A DNA stretch of 60,443 nt from Aureococcus anophagefferens (lineage: Eukaryota; Sar; Pelagophyceae; Pelagomonadales; Pelagomonadaceae): positions 2,518,175-2,578,617 of the forward strand of contig NW_008705562.1 in the NCBI RefSeq assembly GCF_000186865.1, given 5' to 3'. The notes below the pieces were generated by a model. That model was not told where the DNA came from. It did not search any database and saw nothing but the letters and a program-made list of their open reading frames with translations. Every line of letters begins with the position of its first letter. Within the stretch, counting starts at the first letter, position 1. Below are positions 17,667 to 27,099 of this stretch, in pieces. The position numbers and the translations under genes were made by a program.

Positions 17667-18901
17667 TACAGGACAATCCAGGGTAAACACCGGTCTTTTT
17701 TGGCGAAATTTGACGGCTGGAGGGGTCCAAACGAGTACCACGAGCGTAGAGATGGCCGCGAGAGCTCTCGATTTCGGCCCTATTCTGCGAGAAATCCGAC
17801 TGCAAGAACGTGTTCGGGCGCGCGGGAAGTTTGAAATGTCCGAGATGAATCCGAAGTCGGGTGAAGACCTCGCAGAATAGGGCCCGGATTTGTCCAGCGC
17901 CCCGCGTTGCTAAAGTCCACTACAGGGAGTTTTCCCGGCCGACGTCGACGCGCTTCGCCAAAATTCGCTGAAGTTCAGCGTTTTTGATGAAATCTGCACT
18001 GCAAAACACCCCCCGCGGCACCTCACGAGAAGTCTCAAGGACCGTCCAGCGGTACGTCACGGCGAGCAATCTCGACGCCAGCGCCGCGCGCCGCCGCGCC
18101 CCCGGATGCGCCCGAAAGCCCATCACACCGCGCACCTCTGGACCGAGTTATCCGTGCGGAGGCCGCCGTCGCGCGACGAACGAGCGGTCGCTAGAGATGG
18201 CTCGTGAGACGCTCTCGCGAACGAAACCCGCCCGTTCGCACGCGCAGCGCTGCCGCCGGGCGCCTGCGCTGGACCGAGGCCGCGCATGTATACCGCGAGG
18301 CCGTGCGAGGCACCGGTGCTCGTCGGAGGCGCCGGATGGCCGCGCGGTCACGGCTCGAGCGCCGTCGCGCGGCGCGCCGGTTTCGGCGCCGGAGGCCCGA
18401 GCGGGCCCGCAGGGCGTCGGGCCGCCGCGGCGACGGCCCAGTGACCGGATACTATGATATGGCCGGCCTGTCGGCGACGCTCCGCGGCGCCGGGGCGCCG
18501 TGGTCGGCCGCGGCCGCGCGCCGACGCCTTCGGCCGCGAGCGCCTGCGGGAGCCGTCGGCGGCCAGCGCGTCGACGTCCGGCCCTCGCTGAGAGCACTTG
18601 CGGTCCGCGCACTCGATGTCGATGCTGACCGCTGCTCTGGACCGCCGAACGATCCTCGAGCCTGCAAAGGGTCGCCATACGGGGGTGAAACATGCCCATA
18701 TAGTGACTTAAGCAGATTGTACTTGACGTCTCGATATGTCACTCCACGGCTGAAACCGCACCAAACTACGCCGTTTCGAGTTTCACGGACACGGACGGGA
18801 CCAGACAGAGCCACCCACGTAACTTTCCCGCCGCCCCACGGCTAGCTGGCGTCGGTGCGTCGCGCACGTTGAGGTTGGTGTTTACCCTGGATTGTCCTGT
18901 A
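17667..18901. mobile_element. 1.2-kb element with 25-bp terminal inverted repeats (non-autonomous DNA transposon candidate)
   Basis: The left end 17667-17691 (TACAGGACAATCCAGGGTAA...) is perfectly inverted at 18877-18901. No ORF inside resembles a transposase. A motif TGAAGGTCTCG sits on both sides (17643-17653, 13 bp outside the left end; and 18903-18913, 1 bp outside the right end), so the target duplication is not clean. The right end lies 74 bp upstream of the calpain ATG, so the element may supply part of that promoter. Confidence 0.75.
17775..17885. repeat. 111-bp inverted-repeat module nested in the larger element
   Basis: Arms of about 17 bp (CGGCCCTATTCTGCGAG at 17775-17791 and CTCGCAGAATAGGGCCC at 17869-17885) are inverted with one mismatch. 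They enclose about 77 bp. It could be a nested miniature element or a hairpin. Confidence 0.65.
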
Positions 18902-18975
18902 GTGAAGGTCTCGTTGATTTTGCTGAACACGATGGTGCTTCCGGTGGCGCTATAGAGCGCTGCTCTTCGCTGCCG

Positions 18976-20685
18976 ATGGGTGGTGGCGCGTCGTCGTCCG
19001 CGGCGGCGGAAGAAGAAGCGCCTCCGGAGCCGTCGCCGCTCGTGGCGCTCCTCGAGGAGCACGGCCGCCAGTGGCGCGGCCCCGAGGCCGGCATCTTCTT
19101 CGAGCGCGATCCCGCGCCGGCGGTCATCGCCTTCTGCGAAGCGCAGGGCGTCGCCTTCGAGGACCCCGATTTCAATCCGAACGGCTCGTTCCCGGACGCC
19201 GTCGCGGAGGCGTCGAGCCCGCTCGCGCGGCGGTCCGCGAGCGCCGACGCGTACTGCTCCGTCTTCTGGCCGGGCCCGTCCTTCGTCGACGGCGGCGCGT
19301 GGAGGCGCTTCCGCGACGTCGCCGAGGGGTGTGAGCCCAAGGTCTACGACCGGCTCTCCATCACCGACGTGGACCAGGGCGGCCTGAGCAACTGCTGGCT
19401 CTGCGCGACCGTCTGCGCGGCGATCCAGGCCGCGCCCGACGTCGTCGCGTCCATGGTGTCGCCGGCCGAGCCCAACGACCAGGGCTGCTACTCCGTGCGC
19501 CTCTTCGTCGAGGGCCGGCCGCTCTACGTGCCCGTCGACGACCGCGTCTTCTGCGCGAACGGCGCGCTCTTCGACATGCACTCGCGGCAGGCGCACGAGA
19601 TGTACGTGCCGCTCATCGCCAAGGCCTTGGCCAAGTGGCTCACGTGGTACGACCTGAACGGCGACGACCGCGACCGGCTCGGACAGCACGCGCGGACCGT
19701 CGACGAGGGCTGCCACCTCTACTGCCTCAAGGCGCTCACGGGGTCCGACTCCCACGGCGGCCTCGCGAAGCACGTGCTCCAGTGGACGGGCGACGACCCC
19801 TGGGCCGTCTCGCGCGACGCGGCGCCGGACCTGTTGCGGGCCGTCTTCGGCCGGGGCTGCGCGTGCACCTGCGGCGGCGCCGGCGAGGGCGGCGCGAGCG
19901 GCGGCGTCCGCTCCTTCTTCAAGGGCTCCGGCAGCGGCCTCGTGGATTCCCACGCCTACACCGTGATCTGGCACGGCGACACCGCAGGCGTCGAGCTCGT
20001 CCAGCTGCGGAACCCCTGGGGCAGCGACGGCGAGTGGACGGGCGACTGGTCCGACGGTTCGCCGCTCTGGAGCGAGCGGCCGGAGGTCAAGGCGGCGCTC
20101 GACGCGATCCGCGCCGACGAGTCCCTCGCGCGCCGGCCCTTCGACGACGGCCGGGAGAACGACGGCATCTTCTTCATGGCCTTTAGCGATTTCGTCAAAG
20201 AATTCCAGCACGTCGAGCACGTCGACCCGCCGTTCGGCGGCGTCGCGCAGGCCGCGCGCGCACAGTTCCTGCTCGACCAGGCGGGGAAGCCCTCGGCGCA
20301 ATGGCGCATCCGGCCCCCGGTCGAGTCCGTGAGCCGCTGGGACGTGTCGGGCCTGCGATTCTTCGACGCCGCGGGCGCCGAGATCGCGCCGGCGGGCGCC
20401 GTCGAATCCGGCTCCGCGGCGGACGCCAAGTACGACAACAACCCGGGCTGGGACGCGCACAGCATGCTCTTCTCCGGCGAGGAGGGCGCGTGCTGCGGCG
20501 TGCGCGCCGACGACGAGTGCGGCACGTGGGTCGGCGGCCGCTTCGACCCGCCCGCGGCCGTCGCGGCCGTCACGTTCAACCAGGACGACTTCACGGAGGT
20601 GCTCCTCGAAAAGCACGACCCGGAATCGGAAACGTGGCTCCTCGCGCGCACGCTGACGGACGTCGCGCTCGTGGAGGCGTATTAA
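18976..20685 (+). CDS. calpain-type cysteine protease (C2 family)
   Basis: 569 aa from ATG 18976 (MGGGASSSAAAEEE); the frame extends to 18892 only from TTG. The protease core begins near residue 120: DVDQGGLSNCWLCATVCAA (catalytic Cys), DSHAYTVI near 325 (catalytic His; usual GHAYSV), then QLRNPWGSDGEWTGDWSDGS (catalytic Asn). The C-terminal ~170 residues resemble the calpain beta-sandwich domain. MGGG at the start suggests possible N-myristoylation. It is single-exon. Expected: a calcium-stimulated intracellular protease, although no EF-hand is present in this copy. Confidence 0.88.
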   Translation: MGGGASSSAAAEEEAPPEPSPLVALLEEHGRQWRGPEAGIFFERDPAPAVIAFCEAQGVAFEDPDFNPNGSFPDAVAEASSPLARRSASADAYCSVFWPGPSFVDGGAWRRFRDVAEGCEPKVYDRLSITDVDQGGLSNCWLCATVCAAIQAAPDVVASMVSPAEPNDQGCYSVRLFVEGRPLYVPVDDRVFCANGALFDMHSRQAHEMYVPLIAKALAKWLTWYDLNGDDRDRLGQHARTVDEGCHLYCLKALTGSDSHGGLAKHVLQWTGDDPWAVSRDAAPDLLRAVFGRGCACTCGGAGEGGASGGVRSFFKGSGSGLVDSHAYTVIWHGDTAGVELVQLRNPWGSDGEWTGDWSDGSPLWSERPEVKAALDAIRADESLARRPFDDGRENDGIFFMAFSDFVKEFQHVEHVDPPFGGVAQAARAQFLLDQAGKPSAQWRIRPPVESVSRWDVSGLRFFDAAGAEIAPAGAVESGSAADAKYDNNPGWDAHSMLFSGEEGACCGVRADDECGTWVGGRFDPPAAVAAVTFNQDDFTEVLLEKHDPESETWLLARTLTDVALVEAY

Positions 20686-21593
20686 CCCACGCGCCTCGCG
20701 ACCCCCATGTGGCGCGCGAGGCCGGGCTTGGGGAGGTAGTCGCCGAGCTCGAAGCCGGCGTCCGCGAGGACCGCGCGCGCGTCGGCCTCGTCGACGCCCG
20801 GCATGGGCAGGCGGTCCGCGAAGCACAGAGACACGGACGTCGCGTTCGTCGCGCGGGCCGCCCGCAGGAGCCGCCGCGCCGCGTCGTCCTCGAGGTAGAT
20901 GAGCAGCGCCTCCAGGACGAAGACGACGTGCGAGCGCCCGCGGACCGCGTCGTCGAGCGCCGCGGCGACGCCGTCGGCCGCGAGGTCCGCGGGCACGTAG
21001 GCGTCCGCGGGCGCGTGGGTCTCGTAGCGCGCCGCGAGCGCCCGCTTCTGGGCGACGACGGCCGGGAGGTCCAACTCCGCGGTGCGATGCGCCGTGTCGC
21101 CGAAGAGCCGCGCGGCCCGCGTGCAGAACCCCGCGCCGAGGGCGACGACGGCGCAGTCCGCGGGGTCCAAACCCGCGAGCTCGCCGAGCACCGCGTCGTC
21201 GAGGTACGCGGACCGCAGGAGCACGTTCTGGTGGTGCAGCCGCGGGTAGAGCAGGCGGAACGGCCAGCGCACGGCCGTCCGCGTGCCGCGCGGCAGCAGC
21301 TCGTAGGCCGCGCGGTCGCCGGCGATGGCCTTGAGCCAGAGCACCTGGAGGTTCACGCACGTGTTCTCCGGCGCCGCGTCGTCCCAGCGATGCAGGAGCG
21401 GCAGCAGCCGCCGGTGCGACCGCCAGGCGAAGGCCCAGACGAACTTCGGCGCCGTCCACGGCGCGCCGACGCCGATGCGCTGCGCGATCTGGCGCAGCGG
21501 GTACTTGGAGCCGCGCCGCCGGAACCAGTTGGCATGCAGCGCGCTGCTCGCCGCGGCGAGCGCGACGAGGCGCAGCAGCGGTCGAGCCATCAT
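20682..21593 (-). CDS. leucine carboxyl methyltransferase-family (LCM/PPM-like) SAM-dependent methyltransferase
   Basis: 303 aa, ATG at 21593 (second ATG at 21590). Residues 1-20 are hydrophobic (LLRLVALAAASSALHA), probably a signal or anchor. The family pattern is clear: VVALGAGFCTRAARLF (SAM loop), ELDLPAVVAQKRAL, then FVLEALLIYL. Members methylate carboxylates of peptides, PP2A or small molecules; the substrate here is unknown. Its TAA stop overlaps the calpain TAA stop on the other strand (shared bases 20683-20684). Confidence 0.82.
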   Translation of the reverse strand: MMARPLLRLVALAAASSALHANWFRRRGSKYPLRQIAQRIGVGAPWTAPKFVWAFAWRSHRRLLPLLHRWDDAAPENTCVNLQVLWLKAIAGDRAAYELLPRGTRTAVRWPFRLLYPRLHHQNVLLRSAYLDDAVLGELAGLDPADCAVVALGAGFCTRAARLFGDTAHRTAELDLPAVVAQKRALAARYETHAPADAYVPADLAADGVAAALDDAVRGRSHVVFVLEALLIYLEDDAARRLLRAARATNATSVSLCFADRLPMPGVDEADARAVLADAGFELGDYLPKPGLARHMGVARRVG

Positions 21594-21758
21594 GATTGCG
21601 CGATCAGCAAGAAGCTCACGCGGGCCATCGGCAAGAGCGGCATCACCAACATCAAATCTCGGACACAGGCTCAAGCGCTCCGCGGACGCGACCGTCGACG
21701 CGTAACAAGGGCTGCCCGCTGGGCTGCGCGTCGCCGCGCGCGCCGCCGCGACGGGCCC

Positions 21759-22898
21759 ATGGCGCTCCTCCTGCTGAGCCTCGTCTCCTGGCTCGCGGCC
21801 GGCGAACCGTGCCCGCCGAAGTACGGCCGGCGGCGGCTGGACCCGCCGACGGCGAACTCGAGCACGGCGGCCCACCCGGCGTCGGACGTGGACACGGGCT
21901 TCCGCACGGCGGACATGGAGGCGTTGGGCGTCGGCGGCGGCGACCGGCCGGCGTCGAACGCGAGCACGCTCGTCGTGCTCATGGGCAGCGCGCGCGGCGG
22001 CGAGAACACGTGGCAGACGCTCTACGACCGCCTGCTCGAGCCCAACGGCGCGGACCTGGCGCTCCTCCTCGGCGCCACGGCCGCCAAGGCGGGCGTGTCC
22101 CTCTACGCGCGCGCCAAGTACATCTGGGAGGTGCGCGACTTCGCGGACTGGAGCGACGCGCTCGACTCGATGGGCGGCGACGGCACGTGGCGCGCGATCG
22201 CGCGGAACAACACGAAGTCGCACGAGATGGTCTTCGGCGGCGCGGCGGGGCTGCACGGCAACGGCGTCATCGTGCCCTACCTCAAGTGGGTCTTCGCGCG
22301 GAAGATCGACGAGTACCGCCTGCTGGAGCGCTACGACCGCTTCGTGATCACGCGGACGGACCAGTTCTACACGTGCAACGTCGATTTAGCGATATACCCG
22401 CTGGAGTACGTCTGGGTCCCCGACGCCCAGGACTACGGCGGCATCTGCGACCGCTGGATCGTCGCGCCCAAAGCCCTCGTGAAGGCGACGCTCGACATCA
22501 TCGAGCCCGTCGTCCTCGCGCCGAAAAAGTACTGGGACTTCAAGGGCAACCCCGAGGCCCTGGTCAAACTGCGCTACGAGGAGAACGGCGTCTGGGACCA
22601 GATCCGCCGCTTCGGCCGGCGCATGTTCACGGCCGCGACGCCCGGGGACCACACGCGGTGGAAGCGCATCGTCGGCTGCGTCTTCCACCCCTACAACGTC
22701 TGCCTCAAGTACAAGGAGGAGTTCGACGACGCCATGAAGGGCTGCGGCATCCGCCACGTGCCCAAGGTCGAGGCGCGCTGCCGCGGCGACTGCCGCTGCG
22801 AGGACCCCCAGGGCTGCGGCCACCGGAACTCCGTCAACGACCGCGACGTGGCTCGCCTCGAGAAGGTCAACGGCCCGAAGAGCCACCTGAACGCGTAA
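21759..22898 (+). CDS. secreted protein, glycosyltransferase-like, unknown
   Basis: 379 aa from ATG 21759; the open frame continues upstream through non-coding DNA, but this ATG begins a clean signal peptide (MALLLLSLVSWLAAG). Segments include TLVVLMGSARGGENTWQTLY, a RYDRFVITRTDQFYTCNVDL motif near residue 205, and YVWVPDAQDYGGICDRWIVA. The C-terminus is Cys-rich (CRGDCRCEDPQGCGH). The order of these parts fits a GT-A-like fold but no family could be named. Divergent from the LCM-like gene over 165 bp. Confidence 0.65.
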   Translation: MALLLLSLVSWLAAGEPCPPKYGRRRLDPPTANSSTAAHPASDVDTGFRTADMEALGVGGGDRPASNASTLVVLMGSARGGENTWQTLYDRLLEPNGADLALLLGATAAKAGVSLYARAKYIWEVRDFADWSDALDSMGGDGTWRAIARNNTKSHEMVFGGAAGLHGNGVIVPYLKWVFARKIDEYRLLERYDRFVITRTDQFYTCNVDLAIYPLEYVWVPDAQDYGGICDRWIVAPKALVKATLDIIEPVVLAPKKYWDFKGNPEALVKLRYEENGVWDQIRRFGRRMFTAATPGDHTRWKRIVGCVFHPYNVCLKYKEEFDDAMKGCGIRHVPKVEARCRGDCRCEDPQGCGHRNSVNDRDVARLEKVNGPKSHLNA

Positions 22899-22942
22899 CA
22901 CACATCTATGCATAGTTATGTACAAGCGCCCGCCGTCGGATG

Positions 22943-23590
22943 TCAGCCGCTCGCGTACGTCTTCGCGAGCTTCCAGAGCGACGGGTCCGGCGGCAAAGCG
23001 ACGCCGATGGACCCGGGCTCGCCCGGCGCGTCCTCGCCGCCGCCGAGCGACACGAGGCCGCTCCCCGTCAGGCTCCCGAGCACGAGCTTCTCGCAGCAGG
23101 CGCTGAGCATGGCCTTGTCGTAGAGCGACACGAGCACGCGCGCGGACCCCGCGGCCGCCGCCGCCAAAACTTCGACGAGCGGCAGCGTCTCGTCGGTCCA
23201 GACCGCCGCGTCGGAGTCCACGAGCACCGTGTGCCCCGGCGAGCAGGCGCTGATGACCCGGTCCGGGTCGAAGGGCGGCTCGAAGAGCGACACCTCGGGC
23301 CCGCCCGCGACGGGCCGCACGGCCGGTAGGCCGTCGATGTTCCGCGAGCCCGGGTCCACGGCGAGCACGTTGAGCCCGTCGAGCTCCGGGTCGTGCGCCG
23401 GCGCGCTCGCCGACTCCCACATGATCACGCCGCTCGGGCTCTGGTTGATCGTCGAGATGGCGTCGAGCGGCCGGCGGATCGTCATGCGCAGGTCGAGGTA
23501 GAGCTCGACCCGCGGCAGCGCCAGCGGCGGCGCGAGCGCCGACGCCGCGGCGACGACGAGCACGCACGCCAGCGCGCGACGCCGCGCCAT
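22943..23590 (-). CDS. plastid- or ER-targeted protein of unknown function
   Basis: 215 aa, ATG at 23590. The N-terminus (MARRRALACVLVVAAASALAPPLALPR) is a signal peptide ending in ASAL-AP, close to the ASAFAP-type cleavage context of plastid proteins in algae with secondary plastids. The remainder has no recognisable motif. A repeated alanine-rich helix near 140-150 is followed by a Gly-rich segment (LGGGEDAPGEPGS). Unknown function. Confidence 0.6.
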   Translation of the reverse strand: MARRRALACVLVVAAASALAPPLALPRVELYLDLRMTIRRPLDAISTINQSPSGVIMWESASAPAHDPELDGLNVLAVDPGSRNIDGLPAVRPVAGGPEVSLFEPPFDPDRVISACSPGHTVLVDSDAAVWTDETLPLVEVLAAAAAGSARVLVSLYDKAMLSACCEKLVLGSLTGSGLVSLGGGEDAPGEPGSIGVALPPDPSLWKLAKTYASG

Positions 23591-23764
23591 CGTCGCTTCG
23601 ATCGGCGGCCGCGCGGCTCCGAACGACGTCGTAAAGCCGCGTCAGCCCGATCTATCTCCGACCGAGCTCCTCGCGAGCTGCTCGACGCCGGCAACGACCG
23701 CTTCAACCACGACGCTCCCACGACCGTCCCATGGCGTCCGAAGGCCCTCTTCTTGGGTCTTACT

Positions 23765-26700
23765 TTACGCGGCGAAGCGCTGGAGGCGCGCCTCGCGCGC
23801 GCGCTCCGCGTCCGACGGCGGCACCGCCGCGGCGGTCCCCGTCAGGTCGCAGGGCGCCGCGCGCGTGCCGTCGCCCGCGTTCTTGGCCGCGAAGAACGCG
23901 CGGAGCCGGTTGTGGAGCTCCGTCGCCCCGCCGAGCGTCGCGAGGCGGTCCGCGTACCACTCGGACATCATGGAATTCGCGGTCAGCGCGCGGTCCAGCA
24001 GCACCAACGCGCCGAAGTCCTTCGCGTGTCGGATGAGGCGGCCCGCGGCCTGGTTGACGTTGCGGTACGCCTCCGCGCGGTACCACGTCTCCCCCCGGTC
24101 GCGGCCGTCGTGCTCGATCTTGAGGCGCGTGTTCGCGTCGAAGCGCGGCGGGTAGGGCACGCCGACGATGCAGACGCAGCGCGCGGCGTCGTCCTTGAAG
24201 TCCGCGCCCTCGGCGGCCCGCCCGCGCATGACGGCGAGGAGCAGCGCGCCGCGCGCGCTCGCCGCGGCGGCGCGGTACTCGGCGACCATGGCGTCGAAGG
24301 AGTCGCCGCTCAGGTCCCGCGACTCGACGTGGACGTCCTTCTCCGCCCGGAGCCGCGCGAGGCCGCCCGTCTCGGTCCACCGCTTCAGCGCGAGCTCCAG
24401 CAGGCGGTAGGACTTGAAGAAGACGAGGACGCCGTGGGGCGCCGCCGACGCCACGCCGAGGAGCGCCGTCGCGAGGGCGTCGTAGTAGCGCCGCGTCGCC
24501 GGCGCGTCCGGCTCCGCCGTCGCGTTCTTGTACGACGCGTCCAGATCGACGCCCGACGCGACGGGCAGGTGGAGCGGCAGGAGCGACGACGCGATGGCCG
24601 GCAGGTGGCACGCCGCCACGGCGTGCACGGCGTAGCACTGCGACAGGGGCGGCCCGTCGTCCGCGGGCGCCGCGGCGCCGCCGCCGTCGACGTTCTCGTC
24701 CGCGGCGGCGGCGAAGCGCGTCGGCAGGAGGCGGTCCGGCGGCCCGAGGTCGAGGCCCAGCTCCTCGGCGAGCAGGTCGCAGGGCCGCAGCGTGCCCGAG
24801 AGCATGAGCAGGCTCCGCGCGGGCCGCACGTAGTTCGCCTCGCCCAAGCCCGCGGCGCGCTGGCCGCGCGTGAGCTGCGTCATCGCGACGCTGCCCTGGA
24901 GGCAGACGAAGCGCAGCGTGAGCTTGCGGTCCGCGTCGCAGCCCGTCTCGACGCGCCGCGCCGCCGCCGCGCGCTCGGCCTCCTCGACCCGCTCGCGCGC
25001 GTCGCGCGCGGCCTTGGACTCGCGGCCGCGGCCGCCGCGGCCGCCGCGGCCGCCGCGGCCGCCGCGCGCGGGGCCGCGCCGCGTCGGCTGCCAGGGCGCC
25101 TTGGGCGCGACCCGCGGCTCGCTGCGGCAGATGAGGCGGTAGTGGCGCGCCGCCGCGGGCTCGAGGAGGTAGCGGAGCTTCACGAGGATCTGCTCGAGGT
25201 CGTTGATCGTGTCGGACCGCACCGCGCCGCTCTCCAGGCCCTCGTCGATGAGCGTCTTCCGCAGCTTCCAGAGGATCTTCGTGTTCTCGTCGACGCGGTC
25301 CGCGGAGCGCAGGCCGACGACGTCGCGCACGAGCTCCGCGGCGGCCGCGCCGCCCCAGACCCGCTCGCGCGCGTCGCCGTCGCGCGCGGCCGCCGCGGGC
25401 GGCAGCGGCGCCGCGTCGCCGTCCTTCGCGGCCCGCAGCCAGCCCAGCAGCGCCACGAGCGGGCCGCCGCGCGCCGTCGCCTCGAAGAGGAGCGGCCGCT
25501 TCTTCGCCTTCTTCTTCTTCTTCGGCGCGGCGGCGGCGTCCTCCGGCGCCTCGGACGGCGCATCGCCGCCCGGCGGCGCGATGAGCGACCGCAGCATGGC
25601 CTGGGCCTCGTCGTGCTCGTCGAGGTAGGGCACGAACTCCTCGAGCGTGCGCACGAGGTCCGCGAGCCGGTCCTCCGTGACGTCGTACGACGCGGCGTCG
25701 CGCGCGACCTGCGGCAGGTTGTGCGCCTCGTCGACGACGACTAGGGCGTCCTCGAAGACCTGCTCGAGGCCGCCCGCGCGCCGCGTGATGGGCTCGACGA
25801 GCTGCTGGTACGTCACGAAGATCAGCGACGCGCCCTCCTGGATCTGGTCCTGCGCCATGTGGAACGGGCAGACGTGCGTCGCCTGGCCCTCCTTCACGGC
25901 GTCCTCGATGTCCCAGACGTTCATCTTCCCGCCGAGGCGGAAGTGGGGCCGCCATTTTTGGGATTGCGGGTAGCCGATCTTCTCCGCCGTGTCGAGGTGC
26001 CCGCAGCCGGAGTTTTTCACGTCGAAGCGGCCCCGCTTGTTCGCGTTCTTCTGGATCTTCGTCGCCTCCTCGCAGGCCTCGGCCTTGTTCGGCGCCGTCG
26101 CGATGTCCGGGTGGAGGCAGAAGCGCTCGCGCGAGAGCCTCAGGCTCATGAGCGGCCGGTAGGGGCAGCTCCGCTCGTACTCGCGGACCGCGTGCTGGAG
26201 CTGGTCGTGGGTCCGCGCGACCCAGACGACGCGCGTCGGCGTCGCGTCGTAGTTGGCGCGCTGCCAGGCGAGCGCCGCGGCGAGCGCCGCGAGCGTCTTG
26301 CCCGTGCCCGTCGGCGACTCGAGGAACGCGCTCCGCGACGCCTCCGCGGCCCGCAGCGCGCCGTCGATGACCTGGAGCTGGGACCGGTAGGGCGGCCGGC
26401 CCCGGGGCAGGTGCACGTCGACGCCGCGGCGCACCATCTTGAGCATCGTCGCGGCCCTGGCGCCGTCGAAGTCGACGACGGGCTTCGGCAGCGCGAGTTC
26501 GCCGGATCGCAGCTTCGCGTTCCGCTCCACGCGCTCGTGGCGCCGCGACGCCTTGCTCGTCTTCTTCGCCGCGTCCGCGGCCTTGGCCGTCTCGCCGCGC
26601 TCGCGCTTCGCCGCCGCGGGCTTCTTCTCCGCCTTCGGCTTCCGCTCCGCCGCCTTCTGCGCCGCGGGCTTCTTCGTCTTCTTCGGCGCGAAGGACTCGA

Positions 26701-26986
26701 AGGTCATGCCGCCGGCGGAGAAGTCGTTGAAGGCGTCGACCGGCGGCGCCACCGAGTCGTCGAAGGCCTCGCTCGCCGGCGCGAACCGCGGCGCGTCGGT
26801 GGGCGCGGGCGCATTGGCGGGCGCGAGCCGCTTGCGCGCGGCGCTCAACGCGATCGGCTCGTCGTCGGAGCTGGAATCGTAGGCGTCGATGGTCGGCGCA
26901 TTGTCGACGCCGATGGTCGGCGCATCGTCGACGCCGCAGAGGTCGATGACGTCCGGCTCGTAGCCGAGCTGAATGCCTCGTCCCAT
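23765..26986 (-). CDS. RTEL1/FANCJ (BRIP1)-family XPD-like Fe-S DNA helicase
   Basis: 1073 aa from ATG 26986. A basic/acidic N-terminal tail (about 1-180) precedes the helicase. Walker A is LESPTGTGKTL near residue 223. The four Fe-S cysteines follow: RFCLHP, EACEEATK, SGCGHLD and HVCPFHMAQD. Walker B is VVDEAHN near 416. Late motifs are MRGRAAEGADF and YRNVNQAAGRLIRHAKDFGALVLLDRAL (near 980). The DIEDAVKEG..HVCP context favours RTEL1, while WYRAEAYR favours FANCJ, so I leave the symbol open. Expected role: dismantling D-loops, G-quadruplexes or crosslink intermediates. An RGG-repeat insertion sits near residue 640. It is divergent from a zinc-finger gene over 113 bp. Confidence 0.9.
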   Translation of the reverse strand: MGRGIQLGYEPDVIDLCGVDDAPTIGVDNAPTIDAYDSSSDDEPIALSAARKRLAPANAPAPTDAPRFAPASEAFDDSVAPPVDAFNDFSAGGMTFESFAPKKTKKPAAQKAAERKPKAEKKPAAAKRERGETAKAADAAKKTSKASRRHERVERNAKLRSGELALPKPVVDFDGARAATMLKMVRRGVDVHLPRGRPPYRSQLQVIDGALRAAEASRSAFLESPTGTGKTLAALAAALAWQRANYDATPTRVVWVARTHDQLQHAVREYERSCPYRPLMSLRLSRERFCLHPDIATAPNKAEACEEATKIQKNANKRGRFDVKNSGCGHLDTAEKIGYPQSQKWRPHFRLGGKMNVWDIEDAVKEGQATHVCPFHMAQDQIQEGASLIFVTYQQLVEPITRRAGGLEQVFEDALVVVDEAHNLPQVARDAASYDVTEDRLADLVRTLEEFVPYLDEHDEAQAMLRSLIAPPGGDAPSEAPEDAAAAPKKKKKAKKRPLLFEATARGGPLVALLGWLRAAKDGDAAPLPPAAAARDGDARERVWGGAAAAELVRDVVGLRSADRVDENTKILWKLRKTLIDEGLESGAVRSDTINDLEQILVKLRYLLEPAAARHYRLICRSEPRVAPKAPWQPTRRGPARGGRGGRGGRGGRGRESKAARDARERVEEAERAAAARRVETGCDADRKLTLRFVCLQGSVAMTQLTRGQRAAGLGEANYVRPARSLLMLSGTLRPCDLLAEELGLDLGPPDRLLPTRFAAAADENVDGGGAAAPADDGPPLSQCYAVHAVAACHLPAIASSLLPLHLPVASGVDLDASYKNATAEPDAPATRRYYDALATALLGVASAAPHGVLVFFKSYRLLELALKRWTETGGLARLRAEKDVHVESRDLSGDSFDAMVAEYRAAAASARGALLLAVMRGRAAEGADFKDDAARCVCIVGVPYPPRFDANTRLKIEHDGRDRGETWYRAEAYRNVNQAAGRLIRHAKDFGALVLLDRALTANSMMSEWYADRLATLGGATELHNRLRAFFAAKNAGDGTRAAPCDLTGTAAAVPPSDAERAREARLQRFAA

Positions 26987-27099
26987 TGCAACGAGATCGT
27001 TCCAGCTCAACGTCTCGCCGGCGAGTTCAACTTGAAGCGCCTTGAAGCCCAGGTTCGAACATCTCGCGCGCGATCGAGAGGCTGCCCCGCGTCGAGGCG

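Noticed and set aside
18148..18845. ORFs inside the 1.2-kb element (213 and 183 codons)
   Set aside because: They overlap on opposite strands, are Arg/Ala-rich and contain no transposase, integrase or other recognisable motif.
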